A stretch of 64,000 nucleotides of DNA from assembly GCA_921293015.1 (NCBI GenBank), contig OV121087.1:5406501-5470500 (forward strand), in the 5' to 3' direction. The stretch is from Phorcus lineatus. Its lineage: Eukaryota > Mollusca > Gastropoda > Trochida > Trochidae. Position numbers and translations under genes: made by a program. Positions 22,325 through 37,867 of the stretch are shown one piece after another (positions within the stretch are counted from its first letter, which is position 1; every line of letters starts with the position of its first letter). Under the pieces are notes generated by a model, which saw only the letters and a program-made list of their open reading frames with translations, was not told the origin of the DNA and made no database searches.

Positions 22325-24330
22325 AAGTTATGACAAGGCTTGACAAGCCCTGAAGAAAATTCACTCTAAATCCTGTTGTCTTCGGTACCGCTTGCTTTCC
22401 ATCATTAAAATGATAGTTTCTCGGTAGTGTGTATTTATTTTAGAAAGATGGAAAGAAAGAGAAATCATTAGTCAGGGACGGACTTCAAAATCTGTTAATT
22501 AACATATATGAAAACACTGTAAGATGCAGGATGTTCATATTATTTTTATATCAAAGACCGTATTGACATTGCAATCTATACACCCTTTAAAGTGGAATCA
22601 TCAGGTAAACATTGGAAAGTCTGCCCTGCTGGTTACGTTGTCTGGACACGCTGAAACTACACGATTATCAAAGGAGAAAGAGATTTAGCAATGCTATAGA
22701 CTGTCACTGAAGTGACTGCTAATGACACATAAAACAGTTGTTCTAATTTAAACTTGACAGAACAAAGTTTCTTTCGAACCAATCCTGACAGATCTGGGCT
22801 TACTTGGTGATAACTTCATCAAGGGAGAGAACTTAAATTAACCCTCTGAGACCTTTAGACACCTCGATATCTTCGGTGGGCTGATTTACTCGATTAACTC
22901 TCTTTATTTTCTCTGTACCCTTGCATCACTTTGCCAGTTTCAGCCGTGTCCTTTGATAAGCGTGGTACAATCTGATCACCCTATCAACTAAATAAAATAT
23001 AATGCATATATGTCTGCGGGGGCAGTAGGGAAGTTGTGCTCTACACCTCGGTTCATCTGCTCAACAAAGAACCATAAATCATTACTGATTGGTTGAAAGA
23101 GGATTTGCGACCACCAATTACATGAGCATTATCTGTGTGGCCGTGTACTCATATTGTCTTCAAGATTTATATGTGAGCTCGTACATGATAACGTAGATGA
23201 TTCATTGCTTTGATATTGCTTTGTAAATCCTAAAACCATGCAAACCCATAACTACATCGTCATATAATACTCTCATCTGTAGATACCTGCGATTCAAATA
23301 CATGTAGTTTGTAATTAATGCTTAAAAACAAGGAAGGGAGCAGAGCAATTAAATTGTCGGGAAATTGGAGGTTAATGAAGGTGAATACAATATTATTCTT
23401 GATCATTTGTTTAAGAAGGCTTCATAAGTTATTACGAAATTAAGACAGTCTGCCATTATTAAGTTAACTTGGGATCTACAATACCTCAAATATAAATACA
23501 GATATCGTTTCATGAATTGACCCCTTTCGTGAGAAGGTTTGTAATTTCTTCTGCATTACAGAACCATGTATAATTACAAAATAATAATTATAAGGACTTT
23601 TAAAAAATTCCTTAAACTGTAAAGGAAAATTATGTTTGCAATTTGCTTTAAGGATCAATTACGGCCCCCTTAAAACATTTCTATTTTCGTTCCAAAATGA
23701 TAGTGGCCTTGTGTAGTTATCTCGCCAACGACTTTCACATAAAATACAATAATGTCTCAATAAATATATCATAAAATTGCAAAGAATATGTATTATGGTT
23801 CCACAATATTGATCGTTTCTTCCGTTTTCACAAATGGAACGAGTTTGAATGTTTCTACATGACCTAATGGTGAATGTTTCGTTTCTTTGCCATTTCCATA
23901 AAATCATATGTATATAAACGATTGTTCTTATATTTCCATGCACTTTCAGTTACACCTCGGTGTTTCTTTCCTTCCGAAAGTTTATTGTTTACAGATGGAA
24001 TACACATTAGCGTTTATGTCTGCAGCATGTCGTATCCATCATGTCACAAAACGAAGTCTACAATGACTTTTAGTGACAAAAAACGTTGACCATGATGCAA
24101 ACGCTATAGACAGAGACATTAAAAGTTTTTACTTAGTCATAGTTTGAATCGTTCCTTACTTATATGATGTTTTCAAATTACAAAGAGGTCATGTATGATT
24201 TGTTGAAAGTTAATTTAAAATTTCCAAGAGGGAGAAAGAGAAAAAATTAATCAAATCAGACAGTTTGGCTGAAAACAGTAAGGGGAATGCCTGATACAAC
24301 GTCTTGGATGATCAATAAATCCCTTTTAAA
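22325..24330 (+). repeat. Duplicated module, second of the pair
   Basis: Begins with a segment (GACAAGCCCTGAAGAAAATTC, then GTCTTCGGTACCGCTTG) related to 37.99-38.10 kb and 45.96-46.03 kb. It continues with the GACAGATCTGGGC block and then GGTTTGTAATTTCTTCTGCA, also seen at 43.1 kb. No coding frame is preserved among the copies. Confidence 0.65.
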
Positions 24331-25534
24331 GCTCTCAGGTAAAACATAAATTACTTAGTTTAGGACATGTGTTAGTCTACTTTACAAATCAAGTATATCA
24401 ATCAATCTTCAAAAGCATGATTCTTCTTGAGAGCTAGTTTTCCATCTGATAGATACCAGCTGCTCAGTCATGTGTATTTGTTGTATGTCCCCAGGTAATA
24501 TCTGATGACAGAAGCTCGGTTACGCAGAAATTATGTTTCCGCGCCACTGATATTCGGATTGTTGGAATATTAATATTGATTGACTAATGCTGTTCCAGAT
24601 TTACCTTTGAGTGGGATTACTAGTCTAATATGATCTTCTTATATTAAAATACTCTGATACAATTTGTTCTTTTGATATTCAAAGTTAACATGGTATAAGT
24701 TAGAAAGCTTTATGGATAAAATTAGAAATACATTTATGAAAATGAAATGTATGAAAACAGTTACATCAGTCCTGTATAACCCTGAAAGATGTATCAAAAG
24801 CAGTTTTTAGTACAGGTTTATTTACATTAATCGGCTTAAGTAACATATCACCAGTATTCCTCGTGAATATTAAAGGATTGAGAATGAACTGACAAAAATG
24901 AGCACCGTTTCTACAAGAAGAACAAAAACAACACACATTTTGATTGGAAGCAATGATTCAGATGCATGGAATTCTTTAATAAAGCAATGCTAGCAAAGTT
25001 AGGAAACATGCACTTACAACGTGATAAAAAATTTAATTTCTTAATTCAGTTTGATAATAAAGCTGATTAGTATTGTAGCTAGTAATTAAGTAGTTAATTG
25101 TAGTGTTAATTTAATATTTAAGTTAGTTGTGCACCAATCTTGACATACTGCAATCTTAACTTTATTATCTCTTGTAAGTGATTATTGTTTGTGATTTAGC
25201 ATTTGTCTGGCATAGTGAACGTTCCATTAATCATTGATAACAAATGAGAATTTGCTGTCTGTTTATTTGCAATTCAAGTTCTAGGTGGCAAAAAAATCGA
25301 GCAATGCAAATGAACTACACAACTTATGCAAAGTTAAATCATTTGTCTTAACAATAGTTAGTCACCCGCGAGAACTTTTCATGTTGTAGGATGATCTTTT
25401 AGACAAGAAAAAACTTCTGCATGAATAATTACATTTAATGGAATCTTTGGATTACATTAATGAATATGCACTGCACTCACTTAAAGTCAAATGTTTATCG
25501 TCAAAGCTCAATAGAACAAATGTTTATGAATGAA

Positions 25535-25537
<3 letters not shown>

Positions 25538-25588
<51 letters not shown>

Positions 25589-25590
25589 TG
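25538..25590. repeat. (AT)n microsatellite
   Basis: About 50 bp of alternating AT with one interruption, inside block A. The B counterpart near 47.22 kb lacks it. Confidence 0.95.
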
Positions 25591-27049
25591 TGTGAATAGG
25601 TTTATATTAACAGATTTAAGTTTGTTTCATCATTTTGCTCAAAAGGGTAAATTAACATGGGGATCAAATTTAAAAACAGCTCAGTGGTAAACTTGACCAA
25701 TATACCTTATTGCACTAAATATTTCCAAGATTCCACTTCGTTTATTAGGGCAATTTGAAAATTAAAGTCACTTCGAAATTTATCTTTACAACAAATTAAT
25801 CATGTCCCAATTTAGAGAGAAAGAGTCCGCCCTCACACTGAGTTTCAATTTACAAACAATTTACAGGGAGTTTATTCAATTGTTCACTAAAAATACAAGT
25901 TGCTACAAATGGAATCGGAAAATTGATGATTGTTTTATGATTGTTCACGGCACGTCTAGGCCACAGAGCATGTTTGTCAATATCAGTATTTCCCCCAAAC
26001 GTGAGGTAATACTTGAATAAACCATTTCCAGCGATCATTCATCGACATTCTAGAACAAGAACGTGCAGGATTTATTGAACAATTCGTTTAAATGGTACTT
26101 GCAGCACAATTCGATTTGCAAATTATTCATTTTCAAGAGCCATAATGATATCGTACGAAGTACCGCTTGGTTCTTTCACTTACAGAAAATGTTTCCAGAC
26201 AATGTTAGTTATGAGGTTTTTCACTGCTAAAATCATAATACTGGGATAGTAAATTACGTGTGCCAATTGCCTCTAATGATGCCATTTGCTCAATGGCTTG
26301 TGTTTTAAAACATTACTAGTGGCGCCTCCACATGAAATCCAATACGTATCCAGTTATCAACATTCATATAGAACTAATACAATGGTTGCTAGTTCTGTTA
26401 AAATAATTTTCTCTTCGAATGCCATATATTGTCATGTGCTTGCATGTTCTCTATCAAGTGATGATTATTGCTGTGGATCTTTGACATTTTCCTCCAATCA
26501 CGTATATTCAAATTAAGTGTTACAATATTTCCACTAGTTGCTTTGGTAAATTGATTATGTCGAATGCATGTCTTAAAGCAGTGTTGATCTTCACATGTAA
26601 AGCCCGTGGTTATATCTACTGCATGTACTTTGAAGGAATTTATATTTATACAAAATCTTGGTCCATGAAGCAAGATGTCCGTCTGTGTTTCCTGATCAAA
26701 TAGCAAATATGTTCAAGCGTATAAAGTACCTTCTTTACCAGGTGTTTTACAGTTCAAATGTGTATCAATTATCACCAAAGATCCAGCACTCGAACATATG
26801 GAGAGACGGCTCTGCTTCAAGTGTACCAGTCTCAAAGATGAAATACTTCACTCAATGCTATGCACGGTTTTCAACGAGAAATCTCAAGTATCCTCTAAAT
26901 ATTTATTAATTTATTACATCACATGGCAGTTTAATAGGTTTAACTGTGTGTGCAAGTATGTACATTTTGTAGAAATATATGAATGAATGAAATGAAAATT
27001 TTAGATTTTTACTCCGTCCATTTCAATAAATACTCTTTTTTCTTCCTTG

Positions 27050-27420
27050 TTTCACAATGAAGAGCAATGGTTCTTAACAGATATAGATCTCCGTTGCGTA
27101 ACAGTGATAGTGACAGCTTGTTTAATATCCAATAGGTGTTCCCATCAACACACAGTCACAAGGGACACGTAATTGCATCAAACTTATTGTACAAAACACT
27201 CGATGTAGTTCTAGCAATCAAACATAACGCTTCATAGCTCTTTGACACGGCCTTAGAGACTACCAGCTCAACAATTAGCACTACATTGACTTCAACCGAG
27301 AGCACAATGACTCCCAGTATTGGCTTTGCTTTATTGATATACACTGGGCAAGGGATTAGGATCATTAGGGATCATACAGGGTCCACATCACAGAAAAGGT
27401 CACGTCCAGGAATAAAAGCC
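27050..27420 (-). repeat. Three-copy module with a partly conserved minus-strand frame (other copies 29.24-29.64 and 52.14-52.49 kb)
   Basis: All three copies carry, on the minus strand, the order GTGACCTTTTC, ATCCC(C/T)T...CAG, AT(T/C)AAT.AAGCAAA and GTGGTCTC.GAGGTC or its variant. Read in one frame the 27- and 52-kb copies give VLIPCQECINEAKP...VVSE and ILIPCPVYINKAKP...VVSK. Counting differences over 39 codons gives about 8, 13 and 16 at positions 1, 2 and 3, a slight third-position excess only. The 29-kb copy has a 1-nt shift. I treat it as a decayed former exon at best. Confidence 0.4.
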
Positions 27421-28129
27421 CTGAAAAAGAAATGACTTGAAAAGAAACTAATTTGGTAAATAAATGAATTTTATGAAAATATTCTTTCAAATGCACATAA
27501 TTACAAAAATTAAACAAATGTAAATATAACATTGTAACAAGATCTTTACAACAAATAAACTCAACAACAAAAGGAAATGCAATCTAGCACGATAAACTTA
27601 TGCATTAACTTACATCAAAATTTAGTTTACCCCTTGTAAAGTTTTCAAGACAATATGATATTACGTATAGCAAAAAACTAACTTTTATCAATAAAGCATC
27701 TGTCGGGAAGATCGAGGATGATTTAAATAGATATCTAACATGTAACAAACGATAAAGTAAATTTAACAATATACGTTATTAAGCTTGAAGCTCATCTCAC
27801 GCTGATACAAAGTGTCTGACAAAGGCTAGATCTCATTGGGAACCGCATTAATGTATTTAATAGCTCCACGATTTTATCAAACGTCTACAAAGAACTGACA
27901 TCATGTCGAGATTCATTTCCTCGCATTCAATCCTATTTCAAGACAATGTGCATATCATGACATTTCTGTGGTTCCCCACTGATCACAAAAGCTGTCATTA
28001 TATTAATGCAAAGATATTAATTTTATGTTTATCCTTTCATGTGACCTACACGTGATGTAGCGTAAAGCTGAAAGGAATTGATTAAGTGTTGAAGTCCATT
28101 TTGTCCAACCAGTATGTTGAGCCGTTGGA

Positions 28130-28400
28130 TATAGTCACCTCCCTATCTGTCTCTACATCTATCCATCTTCCCATCTGTCCATTCATCTGTCAATCCGTCA
28201 AAATTCATCTCGTTTCTGGAGCAGAAACATTTCCTTGTTTCCATTCAAATATGTTAAATTATGATTTTTTTACAGAAAAAGTTTGTGGCCAGAGCATAAC
28301 TAAAGAACCGTTTAATGAATTTCACTGGAAGCTTCAACATGTATTTCCACACAACTGCAGTGGTGTCTTTTGGTATTGTAACGATTCTATCAGACTTCAG
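28130..28400 (+). repeat. Old GTCCGTCC-type repeat shared by blocks A and B
   Basis: CATCTATCCATCTTCCCATC, then GTCAATCCGTCAAAATTC, CTCGTTTCTGGAGCA and CCAGAGCATAACTAAAG resemble the repeat at 15,375-15,850. The B counterpart is at about 51,350-51,480, so this insertion predates the A/B duplication. Confidence 0.55.
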
Positions 28401-31400
28401 TGACACAAAAGCGATTTAAACTATAAAAAAGGTTCTTCATATCACGTCTTCTATCTTCTGAAAATATGCATGTGAAGGTCACACTGATTCGTCAAACTGT
28501 TTCGTCTACAATTACCTTTAACCTTACTGAAGATTTTTAGAAATTATATGACAAGTGATTTTATGATTATGAATAGTGGGATTTGAAAAGATTCATTACT
28601 TACCTAGCTTTTTGTTTTCATCAAGTCTTTACGAGTTGCAACTGTTTCTACAATTTTCATGTGATGACTCCTGCTATCTTTCACAATGGAATGGTCAATA
28701 TAGATTTCTCAATTTTAAAAAAAGGATCTATCAAAATGCAATTAAATGACACTTATGGTTTCTAGAAATCATCTTGCCTAGCCAAAGTCTTTAAAAATGT
28801 CTTTTCAGTTTTGCTTGATAACAGTTATATCACTCTAATAACACTGATCAAAGAGAGAAGGTTTAATGTGACGACACAAAACGAAGATCTTTGTGTATCC
28901 GATGTTTCTGATTTCATGGTCACTGGATTACCACATTTATGTCTTCTGTCGTTACCTAAACCTTAGGGATATACATGTAAATGTAGCGCAGTATAATGTC
29001 ATTTTCATTTAGCACTAGTTAAAAAATTGAAAAAGGATTTATTCTGTAGCTATATATAATGTAAAGAGCACATCAGAGAAATGTTCATTAAAAATTATTA
29101 AAATGATATATTGATACAATATAGTATAAAGTTATTCTCAAAGTGAATTCGACAAATAGATAGAAACATTTTTTTAATATTAGAAGGTTAATGTCTTCCT
29201 CGTATTCTAACTGTATGAATCATGTCACAAGCCAAACACTCATTTTTAATGAAAACAAGCTCTTTGTGTAAAAACTTCCTCTATTTTTTGCTGTTGTTCT
29301 ATTCGCTACATAATTGACAGAAATGAATCACAATAGAAAGGGATCTCTGTGCCATTGACACTTTCCATAGACTTTCTATACGCATTCCCATCCACAGGAA
29401 GTCATCAGGGACCAGCCTTGTGTCAGAATAACTATACAAAACACTTGATTTAGTCCGTCCATACAACTCTAACGCCTACTTGCACACTGGTGCGACCTCA
29501 GAGACCACTGGGTCGACAGTTACCACGACGCCAGCTGTAGTTGAGTGCACGCCGACTCCAGTATTGCTTTTGCTTCATTAATACATTCCTGATAGGGGAT
29601 GAGGACTTTCAAGCGTGTTCACAACTGAAAAGGTCACATCCCTAAAGAAAATGTCATTTTTTTCCAATAAGAAGTCAGTTAGGAAAAAGATTGTATTATG
29701 TCGTATTTTTAATATAAATATAAATATTCTTTCAATTTCTTGAAATAATCATCATGATCAAATTAGGGCTGAATCAAGAGCAAACTTTTATTTCATTCTG
29801 TATGTTTCCAAGGGTGTAAGTGAGTTCAATTATCCTTTTGCCTTTTAATCATAATTTCGATTTGGAGTTAATTACATGTAAATAAACGTTCGTTTAATTT
29901 TCATATAGGCGGGCTAATAGATTTCTCCTTTGCCATCATAAGTGTTTGACACCAAAGCAACTTTTCCTTGTTTGCGAGACCATTTTGAGATCGATTTTTT
30001 ACGTTTAACAAATATCTTTTAACACTTGCTTGAACTGAAGGGAATACTAGTTCAGGGAAACCTTTTTAAATCTATTGTAAATTTGAAACCATTTTAGTAC
30101 AAACACACCATTTGTTATCTACTGCCATTATAATCCGGCTAAAGGCAAAAAGGTTAAAGTGGTTATTAGGTTTGGCATGTATACATCAAACATACATATC
30201 ATATGAAAGGTTAGTTTAGAATATCCATCATTATATTGTATCTCAATCATCATTTTTAGCTGGAAATCTTCACATTAACAAGTTTAAAAACAAAGACATG
30301 AATTCATGTAGTTATAAGGAAATACATTTCTCAAGAAGAATGCAGATTTCTAAAGAGACAACTACTTAGCATATTCTTTTTTATTTCTTTCAAACGGCAA
30401 AAATGTAAAAAGAATTTCACGTCAGATCGACTTATTCAAACAATATTTATCCAAAACTAACGATATGTTTAGAAGACGAAGGACAAAATATTATCGTTGC
30501 ATACTTACAGATTATACTCATAGAATTGCAGGAAGTATATTATAGTATCATGCAGTGATTTGTGCAACGCTAGGTTCTAAATGCAATTCGCAAATTACAA
30601 TATTATCACAAAAAATTGTCATTCCAAAAATGTGTTTGTATGAATGCAAGCTATATCAACTCTTTAACTCATGTTGTCTAATTTAACTAAAAGAACTCGA
30701 AAATGCGTTCCAAAAATAATTCACTGCAAAAATAAGAAAATATAAATTTTCTAATATTGACTCAATTTTCCTATTTGGCAATGCCGAAATTGTTCCTTTC
30801 ATACAATATATATGTCCCTTGTATATTCTGTTTAACAATAATCCGGTCATAAAATGGTCTAAAAGTTTTTACTCCAATTTATTTGACAATGTAATACTTA
30901 AAACTTAAGAGTACTTCAACAGTCAAACAAACATTTCATTTGCGGTTGTATAAGTTGTTGACATAACAATATTAGAAACTTTTATAGATTTACCCACTGT
31001 AACCCTTGGTTTCAATGAAGAATCCATGTATTTGCTTGTGTATATAGTTTCATAATCTCAATATATCAGTTCTATTTAAATCCCCTTAATGTATTTCTTG
31101 CTTTAAACCATTTCACTTGACACATAAAGTCGATAAAGCTCATGGTTGGCCTCCTTAATGGTCGTTGAGATTGAGCACATTATTAACAGTTGTCGAGTTA
31201 TGATATTGTATTTCGAGTAACAGTAATGGAAATTTTGCAATAACAATAAATTACATTAGTAAACAAGATTTACGATAATTTACAGGTAACTGTCGTCACG
31301 CCTCCCAGGATACCTCAATATCAAGACAATAATGAAGAAAGAAATTTGTCCTAATTTATTTTCGTAATGTCCTATTGATAATCGATAGCAAATCATGATT

Positions 31401-34400
31401 TTGGAAGTCAATTTGAGTCTAATGAACAGTCACAAATTTTATAAAAATCAGACCTAAAAATCAACGAAATTTATGCGTTTTGGTTTTTTTCACTTCAAAT
31501 CTTAATTTTTAGTCATTTGAAATTAATTATAAAATGCCTTCAATCTCATTATAAAGTATGATAAAACGACATCTCTTCATTAATATTACACTTTTACAGT
31601 AATAAGGTCACATTAATTTAGCCATATAAACAAACATTAATACAGTTCGTTAAGTAATCTGAGATACACACTTTGACTTTTTTAACATCTACTGCATTTG
31701 TAGAAAGAGTTATTGACATGACAAGAACTGACATATCATCATTTTCATTGCTTAATACATGTCTCCAACATGATAGACACTGACAATACATTTTCACTGT
31801 GAACTATTCTATACTGTTCTTGGATGAGGACATTGGTATGAAGTCATTTATGAAAATCTAAAGTCAGAAAGACTATTTCTATTTTCATAAATTTTCAAAA
31901 CGTTTTTCATTCAGAAATTGGTGTAAATTTTGTAAATTCTCACTGTGTTCAAAAGCACTACCAAAACGCATAATTATTTTGATGGAGATTGAGATTAATT
32001 TGAATGAGAAAATGGATATAATTGATTCCATTAAGATGCACTCAATACCTACATCTTCTGTGTGTCCAATCCAGAAATTGTTTTGCAAATAATTGAACAT
32101 GATGCAATCAACCATGACACTGAGTCTAAAATTCCCTAGTTAATTAGGTCTAAGTGTTATTGATAAACTCAAATAGAATAATGGCAAGCACTTAGTTTAC
32201 ACTTAGCCCGAGACTAACCCGTACAAAACCACTTTGATAATACAAAGCAAATATCAATGCTGTATGAGACTATCTTGATAAAAGACAGAAAAATGCACCC
32301 GGTGAACTAGTGTCTTATTAGTATACTCAACGTTGTTCTTATCAGCATATGGATTTTTATTACTCAATAAATGTAACAGGGACGTACATGTTAAAGGCTC
32401 TTCAACCATGTGGTATGTTAGTAAAGGTTTTGATATTCAAATGCCATTTTGTATTCCAAACGTTTTTCTTTGTCAGTGACCATGTTGCAGTTTTCAAGGA
32501 CAGTTTCTTACCTTAACACTCTGTTGTAATCTTTTACGTTATCTCTTTGAAACAGATGCTTTTTATGTTATTCAAAATCAGTATTCGTATGAGATGGTGA
32601 TAACAGAATATTCTCTGCATATGTAATAAAGACTTCTCAATTAATTGAAAGTGCCATTTTAAAATGTTTTTCAACTTTTCAAAGAATGATACAATAGAAG
32701 AATGAAATAAGGCATGAGATTGAATTCAAGATATTCATGATTTGTAGCACTTTATCATTCCGAAATATCACCTTTAAAAGTCCGAATAGCCACGTAAACT
32801 TACTGGAACAGAATGGTCGAAAGTTACAACAGCAGTTTCAAGAGAGTTCTTGCAAGTGTTTTGAAGATAAACAGATGGTTCATACCAAAAAGGGACATCT
32901 AAAGCTGACTGTTACGTAATTATTCACCAATGTCAATGGTTTAAGATAGTGTTAGTTTAGATTTTTTCGCCTTAGTGCCTATTTCAGTTAGCATTTCCTT
33001 TTTCTTCTTCAGTGAATGCTCTATGCAGAAACACGGCAACTCCAAAGAAAATGCTAATTTTGCATTTCAAAGAATTAAAGATATAAAAAAATTACATATT
33101 TTCGAGGCAACATACAACATTTCTGGTAATGGCAGAAATGCGAACATAAACCAAACTCTAAGTGTCAGAGGTCTCCAAAAAAGAGAGATAAAAAATAATA
33201 GTGATCCTCTAGACTGTCAAATGGAGTGCGGAGGTTCCAAATGACATTAAATCTTTAGGACCATCTTGCGATCCACCCTCAGATTCTAGTCAAGTAAGAA
33301 ATGCAATTAACACTCTTAAATGTGTGGACTTTCATTAGTTTTGTAGGCAGACTTACTTGACACACTCCCCATATTTTCTTTATTATACCAAACTAATTTG
33401 TTATTCTTGATATGATTTAGTTAGTTTATTCTTATCAATTTGTTGTAATGCAATATCTATCCGTCTTCAGAAGAAGCAGGCGTATTTTTCAACAAGACAA
33501 TCTGAGTGCAAACCCCTTTAATTTTTTAACTTGATTGAATTAAATATTCCCTACACCATCATAGTAAAAGGAAAATAAGCAATAACATATTTAACTTCAG
33601 TTTGGCCAGATATAAACGACTCTTGTCGTTATGTAAGCTGCATCTCTAAGATCAGCAACTCGTTTTAGCCTCTTCATGTATTGCATTGAAAAGTTTGTCA
33701 ATTGTCACTCTCCCCACACAGGTATGCACAATATTTACTAGCAGAAAACAAAGATTAATTTTCTTACAATGACCCATCTATTCATTTGAAACCACAATTT
33801 TATTCTAATTATGATCTTATTCAATTTGCCAAAAACAACCCACAAAGCTTTTCATCTCAGATAAAAGTATGCAAAGCTTAACAGTTATGTCACTCATGTC
33901 TACAGTCTTCTGAGATTAATATTTATGTAAACTCGAATAAAGCATAAACTCGAATCCCTATAGTATTCTAATGCTGTTGGTACTTCTCCCAATGTAACCA
34001 TGCCAAATGTGGTTGTAGAACATTAATTTCAATGTTCATTTGTGTAGATTGATCAAATGCGTATGTATGTACATGTATGTGTATACCTTACTTTCAACAA
34101 AATCATCGAGTTGTTCTGTCAGGATTAATAATTAAGAATGGCTGTATGCTACAACTGGTAACTGACTATTTCATAATATTTGTTATTCCTATTACACTGC
34201 TAATTTTTTTTATCTTAGAGGTCAATATTCATGCTTTCTCCGTACATGATATAACACTTGAACAACAGTTCATCGCGACCATGCACTGACACACTAGCCA
34301 GAGGACATGCAAAATGTATTGATCTTTTTCTTGTATTAGTAGTTACAGCAAAATTCAATTTGTATATTGTTTGCTGTCAAGGGGAATAATGTCTTGACAA

Positions 34401-35331
34401 TAATAAACGCTTTCTTCATTTCAGATTTTTGTTTCTATAATCATGTATCGTTAACTTGATTTTCTTCTGTTACTTAGCACTTTGAATCAATTACTTGGTT
34501 TTAAAACGTTCTAAGATGAGGATAACAAACATTTATATAGAGTTTATATATTCATATTAAGAACGAATACTCAATAAATAATAAGAACAATTTCAAGAAA
34601 ATTTTCATAAAAAACATAGGTAATTAATGATCGTCATTATATGTTCATGCACTAGTTATTTTAAAAAGAATGTTTTACATTATTTATGAGAGAGATTCAT
34701 TTATTGTTTAAAGCATATCAAACCTCAGGATACCGACGTATATACGTAGTGACGTGTATCAGATAATCTTTATTTAAACAAAACCGTGGTACATGATTAA
34801 AATGGACAGAAGGAAGTGTGTCCGTGTTTTCCTAACAACTTGAAGTAATGATGATGGCGTGTACAACATCTTGAACACATCATACCTCCAAACCACAGCT
34901 CATAGTTTAATAATCTTTTACTGCCTCTGTAAACAGAGATGTTTTAAAATGCTTTAATGTTCTAATGTGTATCAATCAACAACGATTATCAAGCGCTCAT
35001 TCTAGAGGGAGGACAGACTGCTCTCTTTTGTCTATGACACTCTCTAAATGTCAATGACATCGACCAAGAGCCACCGTTTCATTAATTCGCGCTTCACAGC
35101 AAGCCCCACTTTCCTCATTGAAAACCAGTCCCGATGAATTGAAAAATGACCAAATTAAATGAACATTTAAAACTCAACTGCAGTGAAAACCTTTTGACAC
35201 ATTACCGAGCTTGATTGAAAGACAATATGGAATTCCAATTTGAGTTTATTGATAAAATTGGTCCGTTCAAAATATATGTTGCCTCATAAACAACTAATTA
35301 TCTATTTTCAGTTACATGCAAGAATTTTTAA

Positions 35332-35440
35332 GGTAAGGTGAGGTGATATGGGTTTAAACGCCACTTTCAAGAGTATTACACTTACATCGCAGCTGCTAGT
35401 ATTATTACAGGGAGAAAGCCCGCAACACCATTGACTGAAG
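35332..35440 (-). mobile_element. 5'-truncated tRNA-SINE fragment
   Basis: GGTTTAAACGCCACTTTCAA, CGCAGCTGCTAGTATTATTA and CAGGGAGAAAGCCCGCAACA match the SINE tail region. Possible target-site duplication TTTTTAA. It is absent at the B counterpart, so it inserted after the duplication. Confidence 0.75.
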
Positions 35441-37379
35441 GTTTTTTTAAATATCAAGGTAAATTCATAACATAAAGACTGGATATCTTAGATTTCCAAT
35501 CCAAAATACATCCACGTCTGAATTGTGAGCTGCCATCAGGTGCACATATTTGAGTCATTTAATTTTGTGTATGTGTGTGTATGTGACATTGAATAAAAAT
35601 CAAATCGATAAGAGGCAAATATCACTGAAGCGATTGGTATCTTCAACACCTCAAAAGCACTTGAACTCATAATCTCAGAACACTTTAAGATTATATCCAC
35701 TACAGCACATCACTTATCAAGACCATGTATGAATTCGATGACATTTCTGTGGTACCTTTTGTTTTAAAAGGTTATTTGAAGATAACAGATATCAAAATAA
35801 ATTGAAATATTTTTCATGAGTTCACAAAGTAAGATTTTTTTCTAAGGTGTTTGTTTTAATATCTTGATGACCTTGACCTTGTGCGGAAGGCGGAAATAAA
35901 CAGCCGATCGACTCACAGTTTCAGAGTCAAATTTCAATGTTAAAATTTTGCAAAAAGCAATTGTCATTTTTATCTTCGAATAATTTCTAAAATACCCATA
36001 AGAAATTAGTATTCTGAATTGTATCTTTAAAAAATTATGTTTAACTGTTATTTACTGCTTTTACCATGTTTTTCACAAGATTTGACAAAATGTCAAGTAA
36101 TTATATCATTCTTTTTTAAGAAGACTTACGTTTCATGTTGAACTACCTATATATTTAACAAATATATTTGGGGGATATATAGTTAGATGAAATAGATACA
36201 ATCATATCTAGATTCTAATAATTGTAGATTGAGCTTACTATTTTCAGTTCTTGTACAAATCCTATAACTAAATGAAAGAAATCTGAAATGTTTCTTTAGA
36301 AAATTATGTTATTAATTATTAGTGCTTTGACCTTTTTTTGCTGCTTGTCTTATAAAATAGTTTTGAAACAGGCATATAAGGCTTTTGCAAGCGAAAACAA
36401 AACATATCAAGCTGCTTATATAAATCGTCAAGACAAGCGCTTAGGTTGTTGAACTGTAAATATATTTCACCAATCAGTCTTATTTCAAGTTAACTTCATT
36501 ACGGCACTACTCTCAATTCATTATCGAATACTTTCGTTTTCCATTAGCTGAGCTAGACGCATGTGCAGAAGTATCAAGGACAAAGCAGGAGACGCAACTA
36601 CTGTGTGTTTGGCAGGATCGTGCTTGTACATAAACTAATAAATCAGTAACATGTTTCTTTCCTGCTTATTTCAGACCAGGTAAACAGGGAAAAAAACATA
36701 ATTATATCATCAGTTAGAAAACAATAAAAACAAAGATAATACTTTCTTTAAAACTTTGATTTTCTTAATGGTTTGACAAAAATAAGTCGAAGCTATCAAG
36801 CATAAAGAACCCTATGCGTATGAAGTATAAGAGAAAAGTAAGTTTATCATTAAATAGTATTAAATTCATATTTGTTTCTTTCAAAAATACAATATGTTAA
36901 GCAATTTGTTTTACGATTGAAATTAATTATAATTTCAGCTGAATGTAAAAAATATCATCAATCGATTTTTTCCTAAAGTCGTTTTATAATGAACCTTGTT
37001 CTATATGCGTTCACTATTAAAATATAGGAAAGTCTATATTTCTTCATCAAAGAAATAAAGGTAAATAACTCTTACCTAACGCAAGGTTAAAACTAAAGGG
37101 GACTACACGACTTGGTCTAACAATAGTTCATTGCTATTTTTTCGTTATTCAAAATAAAGATCAGTCATTTATATAACTTAGTTTACCATCGAATGATTTC
37201 AAAATTAAACAGTGCGTTTCTCTTCCTAATTCGTTGAATAAATTTTCGAAAAATGGAGATAATCAATTAGAAATCATCCGAGGAATTCGATTGTCCACGA
37301 TTATTTGGCTTTGCACGGCAGCTTATGAATGAAAATGTTAATTGCAGTCGACAAGTTCAACCCCAAATATTTGAAAAAA

Positions 37380-37524
<145 letters not shown>

Positions 37525-37867
37525 AAATGCACATTCTTATCTGTATGACATTATTTGCCAATGTGGATTTACATATTTGAATGTGACAGTTGAAGGGGAA
37601 TCACATTCCACATTAAACCATGCCAAATATTGTTACCCACACGGTCTCCTGGCCTTTTGTTTGCCACAGTTCCGTTTAGCTTAATGTATGATCCATAAAA
37701 AGTTTATGATTTGTTGAGACTAACTGTGCAAATGAAAACCTTGACATAATCGTTGGTCGTCGCCCATTAATACAATGCTTTAGTTTACGTGCAGCTTGCC
37801 TTCACGAAAGTATTTTCAAAAATTGACGTAAATTTGAATTGGGTAAGAAAATGAATATCACTCACTC

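Larger units (their letters stand above)
24420..36720 (+). repeat. Segmental duplication block A
   Basis: Colinear with block B (46,000-60,680). Matched pairs include 24,880-25,090 with 46,527-46,740, 27,780-28,050 with 49,665-49,915, 29,240-30,230 with 52,130-53,190, 31,010-31,800 with 54,430-55,240, 32,090-33,480 with 56,020-57,530, 33,700-35,240 with 57,560-59,010 and 36,540-36,680 with 60,490-60,640. The offset grows from about 21.6 to 24.0 kb through insertions in B. Similarity by eye ranges from roughly 65% to above 85%. I found no coding frame under selection in either copy. Confidence 0.85.

Noticed and set aside
26398-26706. 102-codon minus-strand frame
   Set aside because: No recognisable domain or splice context; it lies in block A and I saw no preserved frame at the B counterpart.
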